From Paenibacillus sp. LS1 (GTDB lineage Bacteria; Bacillota; Bacilli; Paenibacillales; Paenibacillaceae), in assembly GCF_026013365.1 (NCBI RefSeq), contig NZ_JAPDOE010000001.1, forward strand, positions 1,736,001-1,800,000: 64,000 nt of DNA. The letters run 5' to 3'. The translations under genes and the position numbers were made by a program. This document shows positions 17,921 to 27,042 of this stretch, piece by piece (position 1 is the first letter of the stretch; each line of letters starts with the position of its first letter). The notes below the pieces were generated by a model. That model was not told the origin of the DNA and ran no database searches. It saw only the letters and a program-made list of their open reading frames with translations.

Positions 17921-18688
17921 TCAACGTGTACTCAGGTAAGCAATACCCAAGCCGCCCGTAACCGGATTTTTATAGATTTCACAGTCTACATCGAATACCT
18001 CGCCAATCATCTCGCGAGTCAGAATATCAGTCGGTTTCCCATGGACCACAATCTGGCCCTTTTTCACCACATAGAGATAATCGCAATATTCTGCGGCGAG
18101 TTCGAGATCATGCAACGCTGCCAATATGCCAATGCCGAGTCCACGGACAATATTCAGAATTTGTAGCTGGTATTTGATGTCCAGATGGTTCGTCGGCTCG
18201 TCCAGAATCAGAAATTCAGGTTGCTGTGCCAGGACACGTGCCAAGACCACACGCTGTTTCTCTCCACCGGACAGAGAGACGTAATTACGATCAGCATGTC
18301 CAGTCAGATGTACTTTTTCCAGAGCCTGCTCCACGATTTCGTGATCCCGCTCATTATCCGTTTCCAGCATTTTTTTATGTGGAGTACGACCCATCATGAC
18401 CATCTCACGCACCGTAAAATCAAAGCTGAGCTCATTAAATTGGCCGACAACGCCCATATGTCTGGAAACGATCTTCGGGCTGGATTTGAGGATATCTGTA
18501 TGATCCAGAAAAACCTTGCCTTGCTGCGGTTTGATCACTTTATAGATGCTCTTGAGCAACGTTGATTTGCCACAACCATTTGGTCCGATCAATCCAACGA
18601 ACTGTTTGCCGTTCACCTGTAATGAAATATCCTTGATGATGTCCGTGTTCAGCACAGAGATGGATACATTTTCTACGTTCAGTTTCAT
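17921..18688 (-). CDS. Iron-siderophore ABC transporter ATPase (FecE/FhuC type)
   Basis: 255 residues. Walker A GPNGCGKST, Q-loop VVGQFNEL, signature LSGGEKQRV, Walker B FLILDEPTNHLD and the H-loop ALHDLE are all intact. The spacing is typical of the ATPases that energise siderophore and vitamin B12 import. The gene starts two bases after the permease stop, with GAGGG eight bases before the ATG. It should pair as a homodimer with the permease 18691-19800 and the binding protein 19934-20998. Confidence 0.94.
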   Translation of the reverse strand: MKLNVENVSISVLNTDIIKDISLQVNGKQFVGLIGPNGCGKSTLLKSIYKVIKPQQGKVFLDHTDILKSSPKIVSRHMGVVGQFNELSFDFTVREMVMMGRTPHKKMLETDNERDHEIVEQALEKVHLTGHADRNYVSLSGGEKQRVVLARVLAQQPEFLILDEPTNHLDIKYQLQILNIVRGLGIGILAALHDLELAAEYCDYLYVVKKGQIVVHGKPTDILTREMIGEVFDVDCEIYKNPVTGGLGIAYLSTR

Positions 18689-18690
18689 GT

Positions 18691-19800
18691 TTAATTCCCT
18701 CCAAAACCGTAGCCTTTTTTGACCAGCATATACATAAACATTGGCGCACCAATCATGGCTGTAATAATACCGATTGGCAACTCCACGCTGGATATGAGGG
18801 ATCGTGCGATCACGTCTGTCCAGATGAGGAAAATGGATCCAAACAGCACGGATACAGGCATCACTTTACGATGGTCAGAACCCACTAGACCTCTCACAAT
18901 ATGCGGAATAATCAGTCCGACAAAACCAATCATGCCACAGCTCGCCACCATGACGCCTGTCACCAAAGCGGTTAACAGCATGTACAGCCTGCGGTACACA
19001 CTCAGATTAATACCCAGCGTAACGGCCGCCTCGTCCCCCAGTAACATCGTATTGAGAACTCTCGACTGCAACAGGAAGAATAGAATAGCCACCAGCACGA
19101 CGATACCCACCAGCGGAAGTTTGTTCCATCCGGAAGCCGCGAGGCTACCCATGGTCCAAAACGTCACTGTTTTGATGCCTTCGGCATTGTTGGCAAAATA
19201 GATAATAAAATTGGAGAAAGCGCTACATAGCGCATTAATGACCATTCCAGCAAGCACCAGCTTGACCGACGTCATTTTACCCCGAATCCCTGCCAAAGTC
19301 AGGACCAGTAAAGAAGCCCCCATCGCTCCGGCAAATGCCCAGAAAGCCACCCCCGTCTGACCCAGCCAGCCAATCGCACCAAAGCCAATGAGAATCGCAA
19401 AAGTCGCTCCAAGTGAAGCGCCTGAGGATATACCCAGTATGTAAGGATCAGCCAGTGGATTCTGCACAGCAGCCTGCATAACAGCACCGCACAAGGCCAA
19501 GCCTGCGCCGATAAACATCGCCATCAGCACACGCGGGAAACGAATCTGCCAAATGATATCGGTGAAGGAGCCTGCCTCAATTGGTGTTGCCCCCCACTGA
19601 AATCCCGTTAATTTGTATACAAGAATTCGATAGGACTCCGCCAGCGGAATACGAACCTGTCCAATGGAAACCGCGATTCCTACGGAAATAAGCGTAATAA
19701 TGATTAAAGCTGCAATCAGTAAGGCAAATCCGGATTTACTATGAATCAAAGACTCTCTTTTCCCCTTGCGCTGTGTCTGAACCTGAACCGTCTGTGCCAT
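18691..19800 (-). CDS. FecCD-family siderophore ABC permease
   Basis: 369 residues, about nine to ten transmembrane helices. Family signatures include the PRVLMAMFIGAGLALCGAVMQ region, NPLADPYILG, and GMIGFVGLIIPHIVR near the coupling helix. I chose ATG at 19800 because GGGGGAAG lies just upstream; two other in-frame starts lie further upstream. Only one permease gene is present, so a homodimer is expected. Transcribed leftward with the ATPase from a region shared with the divergent binding-protein gene and a Fur box. Confidence 0.93.
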   Translation of the reverse strand: MAQTVQVQTQRKGKRESLIHSKSGFALLIAALIIITLISVGIAVSIGQVRIPLAESYRILVYKLTGFQWGATPIEAGSFTDIIWQIRFPRVLMAMFIGAGLALCGAVMQAAVQNPLADPYILGISSGASLGATFAILIGFGAIGWLGQTGVAFWAFAGAMGASLLVLTLAGIRGKMTSVKLVLAGMVINALCSAFSNFIIYFANNAEGIKTVTFWTMGSLAASGWNKLPLVGIVVLVAILFFLLQSRVLNTMLLGDEAAVTLGINLSVYRRLYMLLTALVTGVMVASCGMIGFVGLIIPHIVRGLVGSDHRKVMPVSVLFGSIFLIWTDVIARSLISSVELPIGIITAMIGAPMFMYMLVKKGYGFGGN

Positions 19801-19878
19801 CTCTTCCCCCATCAATTCGCGTAAAATGTAGAACAAATTAATTTTAGCTATTTACAAAGTGTTTTCTCGGATTATAAT

Positions 19879-19893
19879 TGAGAATGATTATCT
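19879..19893. promoter_or_regulatory. Fur box in the divergent siderophore-transport promoter region
   Basis: TGAGAATGATTATCT matches the 7-1-7 Fur consensus TGATAATNATTATCA at 13 of 15 positions. It lies between the divergent permease and binding-protein genes, so iron repression of both is likely. Confidence 0.8.
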
Positions 19894-19933
19894 TTGTCAA
19901 TTTAAAACACATAGAAAAGGGGTTCATCTTTTA

Positions 19934-20998
19934 ATGAAATTCACATCCAGAACTATTGGCTTCGCTGCTCTAAGTCTCCTGTTACTGCTGCTTGCAGCCT
20001 GTTCAAATGCATCAACTTCTTCCCCTGCCGAAGAAACAACTTCAACAACTAACACGACAGAAACTTCAGCTTCTGCTGAGAATACTAATAAAACGACATA
20101 CCCGCTCACCATTGAGAACTTCACAATCTCGGGTGAGGGCGGCGAGTGGAAACCCAAAGTGCAAGTATTCGATAAAGCACCTGAACGTGTTGTTGCGAAT
20201 ACCCAATCTGCGGCTGAGATGCTCATCAAATTAGGTCTGACCGATAAAATGGTCGGTGTTGCTGCTCTATACGGTTCGGTTACACCGGATGTGGCTGATG
20301 ATTTCGCCCAAATTCCGGTATTGTCCAAGGATTATGTCGGTAAAGAGCTAGTTGTGGGCGCAAGCCCGGATCTGGTACTCGGACGGGGCGACTTGTTCGC
20401 AGATGCAGACTGGGGCGTGGGTACCGTGGATGGATTAAATGATATGAACATCCGTACATTCCTGCAAACAACCAATCACAAAGGTACGCTTGACAGCCTG
20501 TATAGCGATATCGCACAACTCGGTCAGATCTTCGACGTCCAGGAAAATGCCGTAACATTCACGGAAAGCCTGAAATCACGTGCTGAAGCGATCAAAGCAA
20601 GTGTAGCTGATCAGCCTGAGCACAGTTTTGCCTATATCGTACCTGCCACGGAAGACACGATTACCGTAAGCAGCATGCAAAACGATACGTTTCAACTTGA
20701 TGCACTCGGCCTGTTGAAGCTGAAAAATACGTTTGATGGTGTGCAAGGTGAAGTTAGTGTAGAGCAGCTGATTACAGCGAATCCGGACTACCTGCTCTTG
20801 TCCGCTTATGCCGGTTCACCGGATATCGATAAGCTGATTGAGAACCTGTATGCCAACCCTGCCCTGCAAAGCATGAACGCGATCAAGAACAAACAAATCT
20901 ATGTGACAGATTTCAGCCAGTTCTGGGGTTATGGATATCAAATTCTGGATGGTATTGAGAAAATGGGACAGGAAATGAGTGCCAATCCAATCAAGTAA
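19934..20998 (+). CDS. Siderophore-binding lipoprotein of an ABC importer
   Basis: 354 residues from the ATG after AAAGGGG. A lipoprotein signal peptide with lipobox LAAC (Cys23) is followed by a Thr/Ser-rich linker and a type III periplasmic-binding fold, with AERV-like start (APERVVANTQSAAEMLIKLG), central VGASPDLVLGRG and a C-terminal region ending MGQEM. It captures ferric siderophore and delivers it to the adjacent permease and ATPase. Fur box about 40 bases upstream. Confidence 0.92.
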   Translation: MKFTSRTIGFAALSLLLLLLAACSNASTSSPAEETTSTTNTTETSASAENTNKTTYPLTIENFTISGEGGEWKPKVQVFDKAPERVVANTQSAAEMLIKLGLTDKMVGVAALYGSVTPDVADDFAQIPVLSKDYVGKELVVGASPDLVLGRGDLFADADWGVGTVDGLNDMNIRTFLQTTNHKGTLDSLYSDIAQLGQIFDVQENAVTFTESLKSRAEAIKASVADQPEHSFAYIVPATEDTITVSSMQNDTFQLDALGLLKLKNTFDGVQGEVSVEQLITANPDYLLLSAYAGSPDIDKLIENLYANPALQSMNAIKNKQIYVTDFSQFWGYGYQILDGIEKMGQEMSANPIK

Positions 20999-21054
20999 TC
21001 GCCGGGTGTTGGCTTGTAATGTAGTATTGCAGCGAAGTATTAAAATGAAGTAAA

Positions 21055-21095
21055 AGCAAAAGAGCAGGAGAAGAAATTCTCACTGCTCTTTTGCT
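21055..21095 (+). terminator. Terminator after the binding-protein gene
   Basis: A 13-base perfect stem (AGCAAAAGAGCAG with CTGCTCTTTTGCT). The arms themselves supply an A-run and a T-run. Confidence 0.8.
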
Positions 21096-21128
21096 ATACT
21101 GCGCATGCAATAAATTATGGAGCAAAGC

Positions 21129-21157
21129 TTGACATTAGTTTGATAACAAACTATATT
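21129..21157 (+). promoter_or_regulatory. Autoregulated promoter of the MarR gene with operator in the spacer
   Basis: TTGACA at 21129-21134 and TATATT at 21152-21157 are separated by exactly 17 bases. A 16-base inverted repeat, AGTTTGATAACAAACT (21137-21152), fills the spacer, so bound repressor would block RNA polymerase. Transcription should begin about at 21164, the A of the ATG. Confidence 0.8.
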
Positions 21158-21163
21158 ACACGT

Positions 21164-21586
21164 ATGAAAACAAGAGACGCTATTTCACTCATATCCAAAA
21201 TTAAAGAGAAGGTCAACCGCTTTATCCTAGCCGAGATGGCTAAGCAGGGAATCCAAGATCTCGCTACGTCCCATGGGGATATTATCTATGCCCTGTACAA
21301 CAATCAGAGGATGACCATGGCTGAAATCGCCAAAAAAATTGGCAAGGATAAATCCACAGTGACTGCACTTGTGGACAAATTGGTGCGGACAGGATATGTG
21401 CTCAAGGAGCGTGATACGACAGATTCACGAGTTGTTCATGTGGCTTTGACTGCAAAAGGAGAAGAACTAAAGCCTGTCTTCGAAGAGATATCGCAGCGCA
21501 TGCTGGACATGTTTTATGCGGACGTTACGGAGGCAGAGAAAAAAGAACTGCTGCGAATTTTAATGAAAATTCATAGCAACTTCTAA
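21164..21586 (+). CDS. MarR-family transcriptional repressor
   Basis: 140 residues with the MarR winged helix: recognition segment MAEIAKKIGKDKSTVTALVDKLVRTGYV, then the wing with Asp-Ser-Arg (TTDSRVVHVALT), between dimerisation helices at both ends. The ATG at 21164 has no ribosome site and coincides with the predicted transcription start, so it may be translated as a leaderless message. Almost identical palindromes lie in its own promoter and before the hydrolase gene downstream, so it probably represses both. Ligand unknown; the hydrolase suggests an ester or other small organic compound. Confidence 0.92.
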   Translation: MKTRDAISLISKIKEKVNRFILAEMAKQGIQDLATSHGDIIYALYNNQRMTMAEIAKKIGKDKSTVTALVDKLVRTGYVLKERDTTDSRVVHVALTAKGEELKPVFEEISQRMLDMFYADVTEAEKKELLRILMKIHSNF

Positions 21587-21602
21587 TTTTTTTTGGATAA
21601 AT

Positions 21603-21618
21603 AGTTTGATATCAAACT
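21603..21618. promoter_or_regulatory. MarR operator before the hydrolase gene
   Basis: AGTTTGATATCAAACT is a perfect 16-base palindrome, differing from the operator at 21137 only in the two centre-flanking bases. It lies 24 bases before the hydrolase start and just upstream of the ribosome site AAAGGAGG (21627-21634). Confidence 0.82.
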
Positions 21619-21642
21619 AATAGTTCAAAGGAGGTTTTTGAT

Positions 21643-22491
21643 ATGACGGACTACACTCGATTGTTACCTGAACATGAGGTAACGAAGATCGGAGAACATG
21701 ATTTACACTTGGAAATATTCGAAGGAACCCCAGTTCATGACGCCGAAGTAACAACGAAGAAGCCACCTCTTCTATTTGTTCACGGTGCATACACAGGTAG
21801 TTGGATGTGGTGCAAATACATCCCCCACTTTGTCCAGCATGGTTGGACCTGTTATGTCATGAACCTGAGAAGTCACTACAAGAGTCGGGTCATGGACATG
21901 ACCAAGATTACGTTTGACGATTATTTGGAGGATATTCGTGAAGTGTTAGCCGGGATCAACGAACCTCCCGTTCTTATTGGCTTTAGCATGGGTGGCATTC
22001 TCAGTCAAAAGATTGCAGAAACCGTTACTCTTGCAGGCCTGATTGTAATCGACGCCAGTCTGAGCAAGGAAGTTCATGAGCTAATCCCCTACCCGCAAAG
22101 CAATCAAATCACACCTGGGATCATCATTCCTGCACCTGTCCGTGATGAGCTGACCAGTATAGATGAGACGGCAGATGACATTGCTTTTCAACGTAAATAT
22201 CTTCAGATGGAGTCTTCGAAGGCATTTAGCACATTTTCCGTGATGTTTGGAGCAGATGGCGGTGTATCCATTAATGGCGACCTGATCAATTACCCCAGCT
22301 TGGTGATCAAGGCTGTTTCCTGTGAAGACGAAGATCAGAGAGGCAAATTAACTGCCAAGCAGCTGCATGCTGAATATGCCGGACTGTGGGATACGACCCA
22401 TACGGGTTTACTAGTAGGCCAACGGTACATGGAAGCTGTCGATATCATTCTTAAATGGTTACACAGACAGCAAGAATGTAAATACAAATAA
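21643..22491 (+). CDS. Alpha/beta hydrolase, MarR-controlled
   Basis: 282 residues. LLFVHGAYTGSWMW (oxyanion HG motif), nucleophile elbow GFSMGG, and a late His in DTTHTGLL show an active alpha/beta hydrolase; no signal peptide. Strong AAAGGAGG before the ATG. It follows the MarR gene with a matching operator between them, a common arrangement in which the enzyme degrades the regulator's inducer. Substrate not predictable. Confidence 0.9.
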   Translation: MTDYTRLLPEHEVTKIGEHDLHLEIFEGTPVHDAEVTTKKPPLLFVHGAYTGSWMWCKYIPHFVQHGWTCYVMNLRSHYKSRVMDMTKITFDDYLEDIREVLAGINEPPVLIGFSMGGILSQKIAETVTLAGLIVIDASLSKEVHELIPYPQSNQITPGIIIPAPVRDELTSIDETADDIAFQRKYLQMESSKAFSTFSVMFGADGGVSINGDLINYPSLVIKAVSCEDEDQRGKLTAKQLHAEYAGLWDTTHTGLLVGQRYMEAVDIILKWLHRQQECKYK

Positions 22492-22519
22492 CCGCCCAAT
22501 ATCATTGGGCGGCTTTTTT
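22492..22519 (+). terminator. Terminator after the hydrolase gene
   Basis: Nine-base perfect stem CCGCCCAAT / ATTGGGCGG with a three-base loop, then CTTTTTT. Confidence 0.92.
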
Positions 22520-22537
22520 CTGCAACAAAAGTAAGAC

Positions 22538-23899
22538 CTACTGTCTGTTAGCGCTCAGGTTTCTCTTTTTAAGGAGGTAGATTCCAGCAACCAGTATAAA
22601 CCAAACCGGAGTGACAAATAGCGCTACTCGCGTGTCCTCAGCCAACGCCAACACTACCAGCACAAATACCAAAAACGTCAGAATTAAGTAGTTCGATAAC
22701 GGATATAGTGGCAGCTTGAAGCGACTACGGCTCGCCAGTTCCGGCTGAGTACGACGATATCTGAGATGACAGATGACCATGATGCCCCAGACAAAGATGA
22801 AGCACACAGTCGACACGCTCGTGATCAGCGTGAATACGCCCTCTGGCATCACATAGTTCAACACAATCGCGATTAATATAACAATCGTGGAGAAAAACAG
22901 TGCGTTGGAAGGAACTTTCCTTTTATTCAGTCGTGCAAATGACTCAGGTGCGTTGTGATCTTTTGCCATGGAGAATATCATACGGCTTGTACTGAAAATG
23001 GCACTGTTACACGCTGACGCTGCGGACGTCAGTACCACGAAATTCACAATGCCAGCGGCGGCCGCAATACCTACAGCTGCAAATACCTGTACAAACGGAC
23101 TTTCCGTAGGCACTATAGCGTTCCACGGGTAGATGCTCATAATAATCAGCAATGCGCCAACATAGAAGAGTAAGACCCGAATCGGAATCTGGTTAATCGC
23201 TCTCGGAATAACTTTCTCCGGGTTCTCCGTCTCCCCCGCTGTCAGTCCCACCAATTCCATGCCTACAAAGGCGAACACCACCATCTGGAACGATATGATG
23301 AATCCATGCAGTCCATTCGGGAACCATCCCCCATGACTCCACAGATTGGTGAAACTTGCTGGACCTTGATCCGTGGTAAATCCTTTGAATATCATATATA
23401 AACCAACAACAATAAGTGCCAGAATGGCCACGACTTTAATTAGAGCAAACCAGAATTCCATTTCACCAAACAGCTTGACTGTCGCCAAGTTCATGATTAG
23501 CAAAATGACTAACGCAATTAACCCTGGCATCCACTGAGGTACATTCGGAAACCAAAACTGCGTATACAATCCCACGGCGGTAATGTCGGCCATGGCAATG
23601 GAGATCCAACAGAACCAGTAGGTCCACCCTGTAATAAATGCCGCCATATTTCCCAGGTAATCACGCACGAAATCGACAAAGGAATGATACTGCAAGTTGC
23701 TTAAGAGCAGCTCCCCCAATGCACGCATGATCAGGAACAACACAACCCCCGTAATGATATAGGCCAGCAAGATGGATGGCCCTGTTAGTTGGATCGTTTT
23801 GCCTGCTCCGAGAAACAGCCCCGTACCTATTGCACCACCAATCGCCATCAGCTGCACATGCCTGTTTTTTAATCCCCTTGTTAACGTTTCTTCCTGCAT
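22538..23899 (-). CDS. Amino-acid permease, CycA-like (D-Ala/D-Ser/Gly type)
   Basis: 453 residues and about 12 transmembrane helices of the APC superfamily. The opening RGLKNRHVQLMAIGGAIGTGLFLGAG is the AAT-family signature. Segments such as MRALGELLLSNLQYHSF, TGWTYWFCW, NLATVKLFGEMEFWFA and NFVVLTSAASACNS agree closely with E. coli CycA. It takes up small neutral and D-amino acids by proton symport. Monocistronic, convergent with the hydrolase gene. Confidence 0.88.
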   Translation of the reverse strand: MQEETLTRGLKNRHVQLMAIGGAIGTGLFLGAGKTIQLTGPSILLAYIITGVVLFLIMRALGELLLSNLQYHSFVDFVRDYLGNMAAFITGWTYWFCWISIAMADITAVGLYTQFWFPNVPQWMPGLIALVILLIMNLATVKLFGEMEFWFALIKVVAILALIVVGLYMIFKGFTTDQGPASFTNLWSHGGWFPNGLHGFIISFQMVVFAFVGMELVGLTAGETENPEKVIPRAINQIPIRVLLFYVGALLIIMSIYPWNAIVPTESPFVQVFAAVGIAAAAGIVNFVVLTSAASACNSAIFSTSRMIFSMAKDHNAPESFARLNKRKVPSNALFFSTIVILIAIVLNYVMPEGVFTLITSVSTVCFIFVWGIMVICHLRYRRTQPELASRSRFKLPLYPLSNYLILTFLVFVLVVLALAEDTRVALFVTPVWFILVAGIYLLKKRNLSANRQ

Positions 23900-24062
23900 G
23901 GTAAACCACCACTCTCTTTCTGCAAATGCTCTCTACGATGAAAAATAATATTAATCATCATATAATAATTTGCCCAGAATACATATCCCTCTTTTATATA
24001 TTTTTTTGCACAGCAAATAGGCCGCCTTTGTAAAAGGTGACCTCTGTTTATGTACACGTTTA

Positions 24063-24308
24063 TCATACATACCTGATGAAATATATTAAAATATAAATCA
24101 AGCATAGAGCGGCAACGACTAAAAAGGTAATCGCTAATGAACGTTCATTTTTCCAAATTCGAATCGCATTAGCAACATTAATCATGAATAACGCAATAAA
24201 GTTGATAACACTGGAAGACGATTGAAACGAGTTGAACACGATCATCATAAATCCTACGATCCAGATTAACAAAAACCACAGTGGAGTCTTCTGAATAAGC
24301 TGCTTCAT
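24063..24308 (-). CDS. Small membrane protein of unknown function
   Basis: 81 residues with three hydrophobic segments (LWFLLIWIVGFMMIVF, IALFMINVANAI, ITFLVVAALCLIYILIYFI) and basic connecting loops. AAGGAG lies before the ATG. Not recognised. Lies alone between the permease and sigK; an imperfect hairpin (24019-24043) follows it but without a good U-tract. Confidence 0.7.
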   Translation of the reverse strand: MKQLIQKTPLWFLLIWIVGFMMIVFNSFQSSSSVINFIALFMINVANAIRIWKNERSLAITFLVVAALCLIYILIYFIRYV

Positions 24309-24440
24309 TATGACTTACTCCTTGCATATTAAATTGGTCAGTTTACAACATATTCTTCAGTAGAGAGGTAAATCCCTTTATTTAGGTTATAAATTAAGCT
24401 GTTTAATAATATTCAGCTCCAATTTCAAGCATCTTCACAG

Positions 24441-24468
24441 TAAAAAGGGCTCCCGATTAAGGCGCCCT
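24441..24468 (-). terminator. Terminator after sigK
   Basis: On the minus strand an AGGGCGCC / GGGAGCCCT hairpin is followed by TTTTTAC, about 17 bases after the sigK stop. Confidence 0.78.
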
Positions 24469-24484
24469 CTGGTCTGTTCAAACA

Positions 24485-25183
24485 CTATTTTTGCTTATAA
24501 AACTCATGATACAGCTTCATTAACGCCCGTTTCTCAATCCGCGATACATAAGAGCGTGAAATGCCCAGTTCCTTGGCAATCTCGCGTTGGGTGCGCTCTT
24601 CCCCGCCTGCTTCTAAACCAAATCGACCGATCACGACTTCCTTCTCCCGATCATCCAGGATGTCGAGATTGCGATAAATTTTGCTTTTCTCAATCTTGAG
24701 CTGCACTTTATCTACAACGTCGTCGGCTTCCGTTCCGAGGATATCGATTAGCGTAATTTCGTTGCCTTCTTTGTCCGTACCAATGGGGTCATGCAGGGAT
24801 ACGTCTTTACGTGTTTTCTTCAGGGAACGAAGGTGCATAAGTATCTCGTTTTCAATACATCTTGCTGCAAACGTAGCGAGTTTGGTTCCTTTGCCTTGTT
24901 GAAAACTTTCAATCGCCTTGATCAAACCGATGGTTCCGATGGAAATAAGGTCTTCCTGATCTTCGCCAGTGTTGTCGAACTTCTTGACGATATGCGCGAC
25001 GAGGCGCAGATTGTGTTCAATGAGCAAATTGCGGGAGTGGGCATTGCCTTCAGCCATAAGGCGTAAATGTTTGGCTTCATCATCCTCAGCCAGTGGCTGG
25101 GGGAACGCATTATTTTTGACATACGAGACGAGTAACGTTAACTCTTTAATGAATAGAGCAATTGCGGTAAACAATCCGGGCAC
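24485..25183 (-). CDS. sigK: Sporulation sigma factor K
   Basis: 232 residues from a GTG preceded by AGGAGGTG. Region 2 ([54 protein letters not shown]) and region 4 ([38 protein letters not shown]) match SigK of Bacillus. The short hydrophobic N-terminus ([21 protein letters not shown]) resembles the pro-sequence removed by SpoIVFB before activity in the late mother cell. The gene is intact, not split by a skin element as in B. subtilis. Confidence 0.93.
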   Translation of the reverse strand: MPGLFTAIALFIKELTLLVSYVKNNAFPQPLAEDDEAKHLRLMAEGNAHSRNLLIEHNLRLVAHIVKKFDNTGEDQEDLISIGTIGLIKAIESFQQGKGTKLATFAARCIENEILMHLRSLKKTRKDVSLHDPIGTDKEGNEITLIDILGTEADDVVDKVQLKIEKSKIYRNLDILDDREKEVVIGRFGLEAGGEERTQREIAKELGISRSYVSRIEKRALMKLYHEFYKQK

Positions 25184-25313
25184 AGATGACACCTCCTGCA
25201 GTTTTACAACGATCTGGCCTGAGCACATGTGGGAACAGGGTCGATCTATTGTATGTAGGCAGGGGCCCAGAAGTGCACGTACACTTGAAAAAGGGGATGA
25301 TCTTGCGAAGTTT

Positions 25314-25493
25314 TCACAAACTCACCGAAACAATGGAGCCCACCCGCTGAAGCAGGAGAAATTCTTTTTCCACACTTTCAATGAAATACTTTTTCTCACC
25401 AAATAAGACGACATCATTCTGGGCTAATGCAACATCGCTTTTAAAATAGATTACATTATCTGTTTCTCGAAACGCACCTTTGTAGTAAAACAT
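25314..25493 (-). CDS. Small hypothetical protein
   Basis: 59 residues from the ATG at 25493, with AAGGAG eight bases upstream (an ATG at 25511 is the alternative). Predicted mostly beta, with an [18 protein letters not shown] stretch resembling a small SH3-like barrel. No membrane segment or Cys motif. Not recognised. It lies upstream of sigK on the same strand. Confidence 0.6.
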   Translation of the reverse strand: MFYYKGAFRETDNVIYFKSDVALAQNDVVLFGEKKYFIESVEKEFLLLQRVGSIVSVSL

Positions 25494-25589
25494 CAGATCA
25501 CTCTCCTTCATAACGCTACCTATGTAATAAATTAAACCAATCCTTACATATTATTATGTCGAATTCCACCACAACATAGTAACTAACTC

Positions 25590-25627
25590 AAAAGCCCCAG
25601 CCCTGTGCGAAACAGAACTGAGGCCTT
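25590..25627 (-). terminator. Terminator after the esterase gene
   Basis: Nested complementary segments (CAG/CTG, CTGT/ACAG, AAAGCCCC/GGCCTTT) form an imperfect hairpin with an A/T tract on the proper side for the leftward esterase gene. Confidence 0.55.
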
Positions 25628-25692
25628 TACTCACTCTATGAGAATCCCTGTAAATATCCTTTTAAACTCAAATCCCTGTGTACACCGGTTCA

Positions 25693-26646
25693 TCACTTGA
25701 AGATTCGTTGTGAAAACTGGTACAAACCGCTGTTCCAGACAGATGGTTCGTGCCCACCTACATCCAGATACCAGGTATGCGGAATGTTCATGCTGCTCAA
25801 GCCGTTTTTGAAATTCTGGCTGACCCATAACAGACCATCACTCGATCCACAGGAGATCCACAACAATTTGAGTTGGCTAGCGACTTGTCCCGGATTGGAA
25901 ACCAGCTGCGATACAGATTGCGTATTCGGTGCAGCCGAGAAGGCCCCTACCCAGGCAAAGGTATTCAGATTTTTCAATCCAAAGTTTAGTGACTGCCCAC
26001 CTCCCATAGACAATCCGGCTAGCGCACGACTATTCTTGTCTTTGTACACCGGATAATTGGCCTCGATATGAGGAATCAGATCCTTGAGTAGGTCTTGCTC
26101 AAATCGTTCAAACGCAGCCACTTTATCCGGAGCAAAAATGTCACCGACTGGACGATCGTCCTTCATGGCACGACCATTCGGCATGACAACGATCATCTGG
26201 GACAGCTTTCCTTCCGAATACAGGTTGTCCAAAATGTTCTTGGGTTTCATTGCATTTACCCACTCATACTCATCCCCGCCGATGCCGTGCAGGAGATACA
26301 GGACGTTATACTTTTTATTCGGAGAATATCCTGGCGGTGTATACACCGTTGCTTTCCGTGTAGTGCCTACCGTTGTGGAATAATAAAAGATCAGATTGGT
26401 ATTTCCGTGCGCAATATCGTTTCGATAGGCATCATAACCCGGTGGTGCAGGCACAACCGGAGTGTTAGCCAGCGCATTTTGCCCCGTATTATCCATGGTG
26501 CCAGTCACTCCCTGATCTATCACCGCCTGAATGGGGGCTGGGGCTGGAGCCGCAGTTTCCTGCATATCGGTTGCAGACGCCATCGTTGGTACAAGGAGTG
26601 CTGCTGTAATGGAGAGACTCAGAATCTTGGACAGACGCTTTTTCAT
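25693..26646 (-). CDS. Secreted esterase of the esterase-D / feruloyl-esterase family
   Basis: 317 residues from the ATG after AAAGGAG. A signal peptide (KKRLSKILSLSITAALLVPTMASA) precedes an alpha/beta-hydrolase domain typical of XynZ/Fae-type esterases: RKATVYTPPGY, YNVLYLLHGIGGDEYEW, MIVVMPNGRA, the nucleophile GLSMGGGQSLNFG, LWISCGSSDGLL and the catalytic His in WYLDVGGHEPSVW. Likely releases phenolic or acetyl esters from plant cell-wall polysaccharide. No carbohydrate-binding module. Monocistronic. Confidence 0.9.
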   Translation of the reverse strand: MKKRLSKILSLSITAALLVPTMASATDMQETAAPAPAPIQAVIDQGVTGTMDNTGQNALANTPVVPAPPGYDAYRNDIAHGNTNLIFYYSTTVGTTRKATVYTPPGYSPNKKYNVLYLLHGIGGDEYEWVNAMKPKNILDNLYSEGKLSQMIVVMPNGRAMKDDRPVGDIFAPDKVAAFERFEQDLLKDLIPHIEANYPVYKDKNSRALAGLSMGGGQSLNFGLKNLNTFAWVGAFSAAPNTQSVSQLVSNPGQVASQLKLLWISCGSSDGLLWVSQNFKNGLSSMNIPHTWYLDVGGHEPSVWNSGLYQFSQRIFK

Positions 26647-26985
26647 CAATATCAATCTCCTTTGGAATATGATTTTAAACCGTGTACAAATCTCATAACA
26701 GGTCTTTCAGATACACACCAACCCTAACTGAAAGCCCTTACATTTTAAAGCGAAGTTCCTCCTTTCCAAGCATGAATACGAACCGTTGTCCTCCCCCAAT
26801 ACGGAAGCAAAGATCCTTGATCCATAATTTACAATCAATTCCAATTGCACCTTTATTATATCATCTCACAAGACTTGTACATCATCAAAAGACTTAAATA
26901 ACTATATCTTATAGTTTAAAAAGTATACTTTTACTCACCATCAGACCGTCTATCTGCTCCCCTACTCCGGATCTAATCATGATAT

Positions 26986-27027
26986 AAAAAAGCCTCAACT
27001 CTCCGTGTTCAACGGATGAATTGAGGC
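26986..27027 (-). terminator. Terminator after the MFS gene
   Basis: Stem GCCTCAA / TTGAGGC with an inner loop, and an A-run on its left that gives a U-tract for the leftward transcript. Confidence 0.75.
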
Positions 27028-27042
27028 GAACAGATTTCATTT

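Noticed and set aside
24485..25183. Possible skin-element interruption of sigK
   Set aside because: The frame is continuous from region 2 to region 4, with no recombinase nearby.
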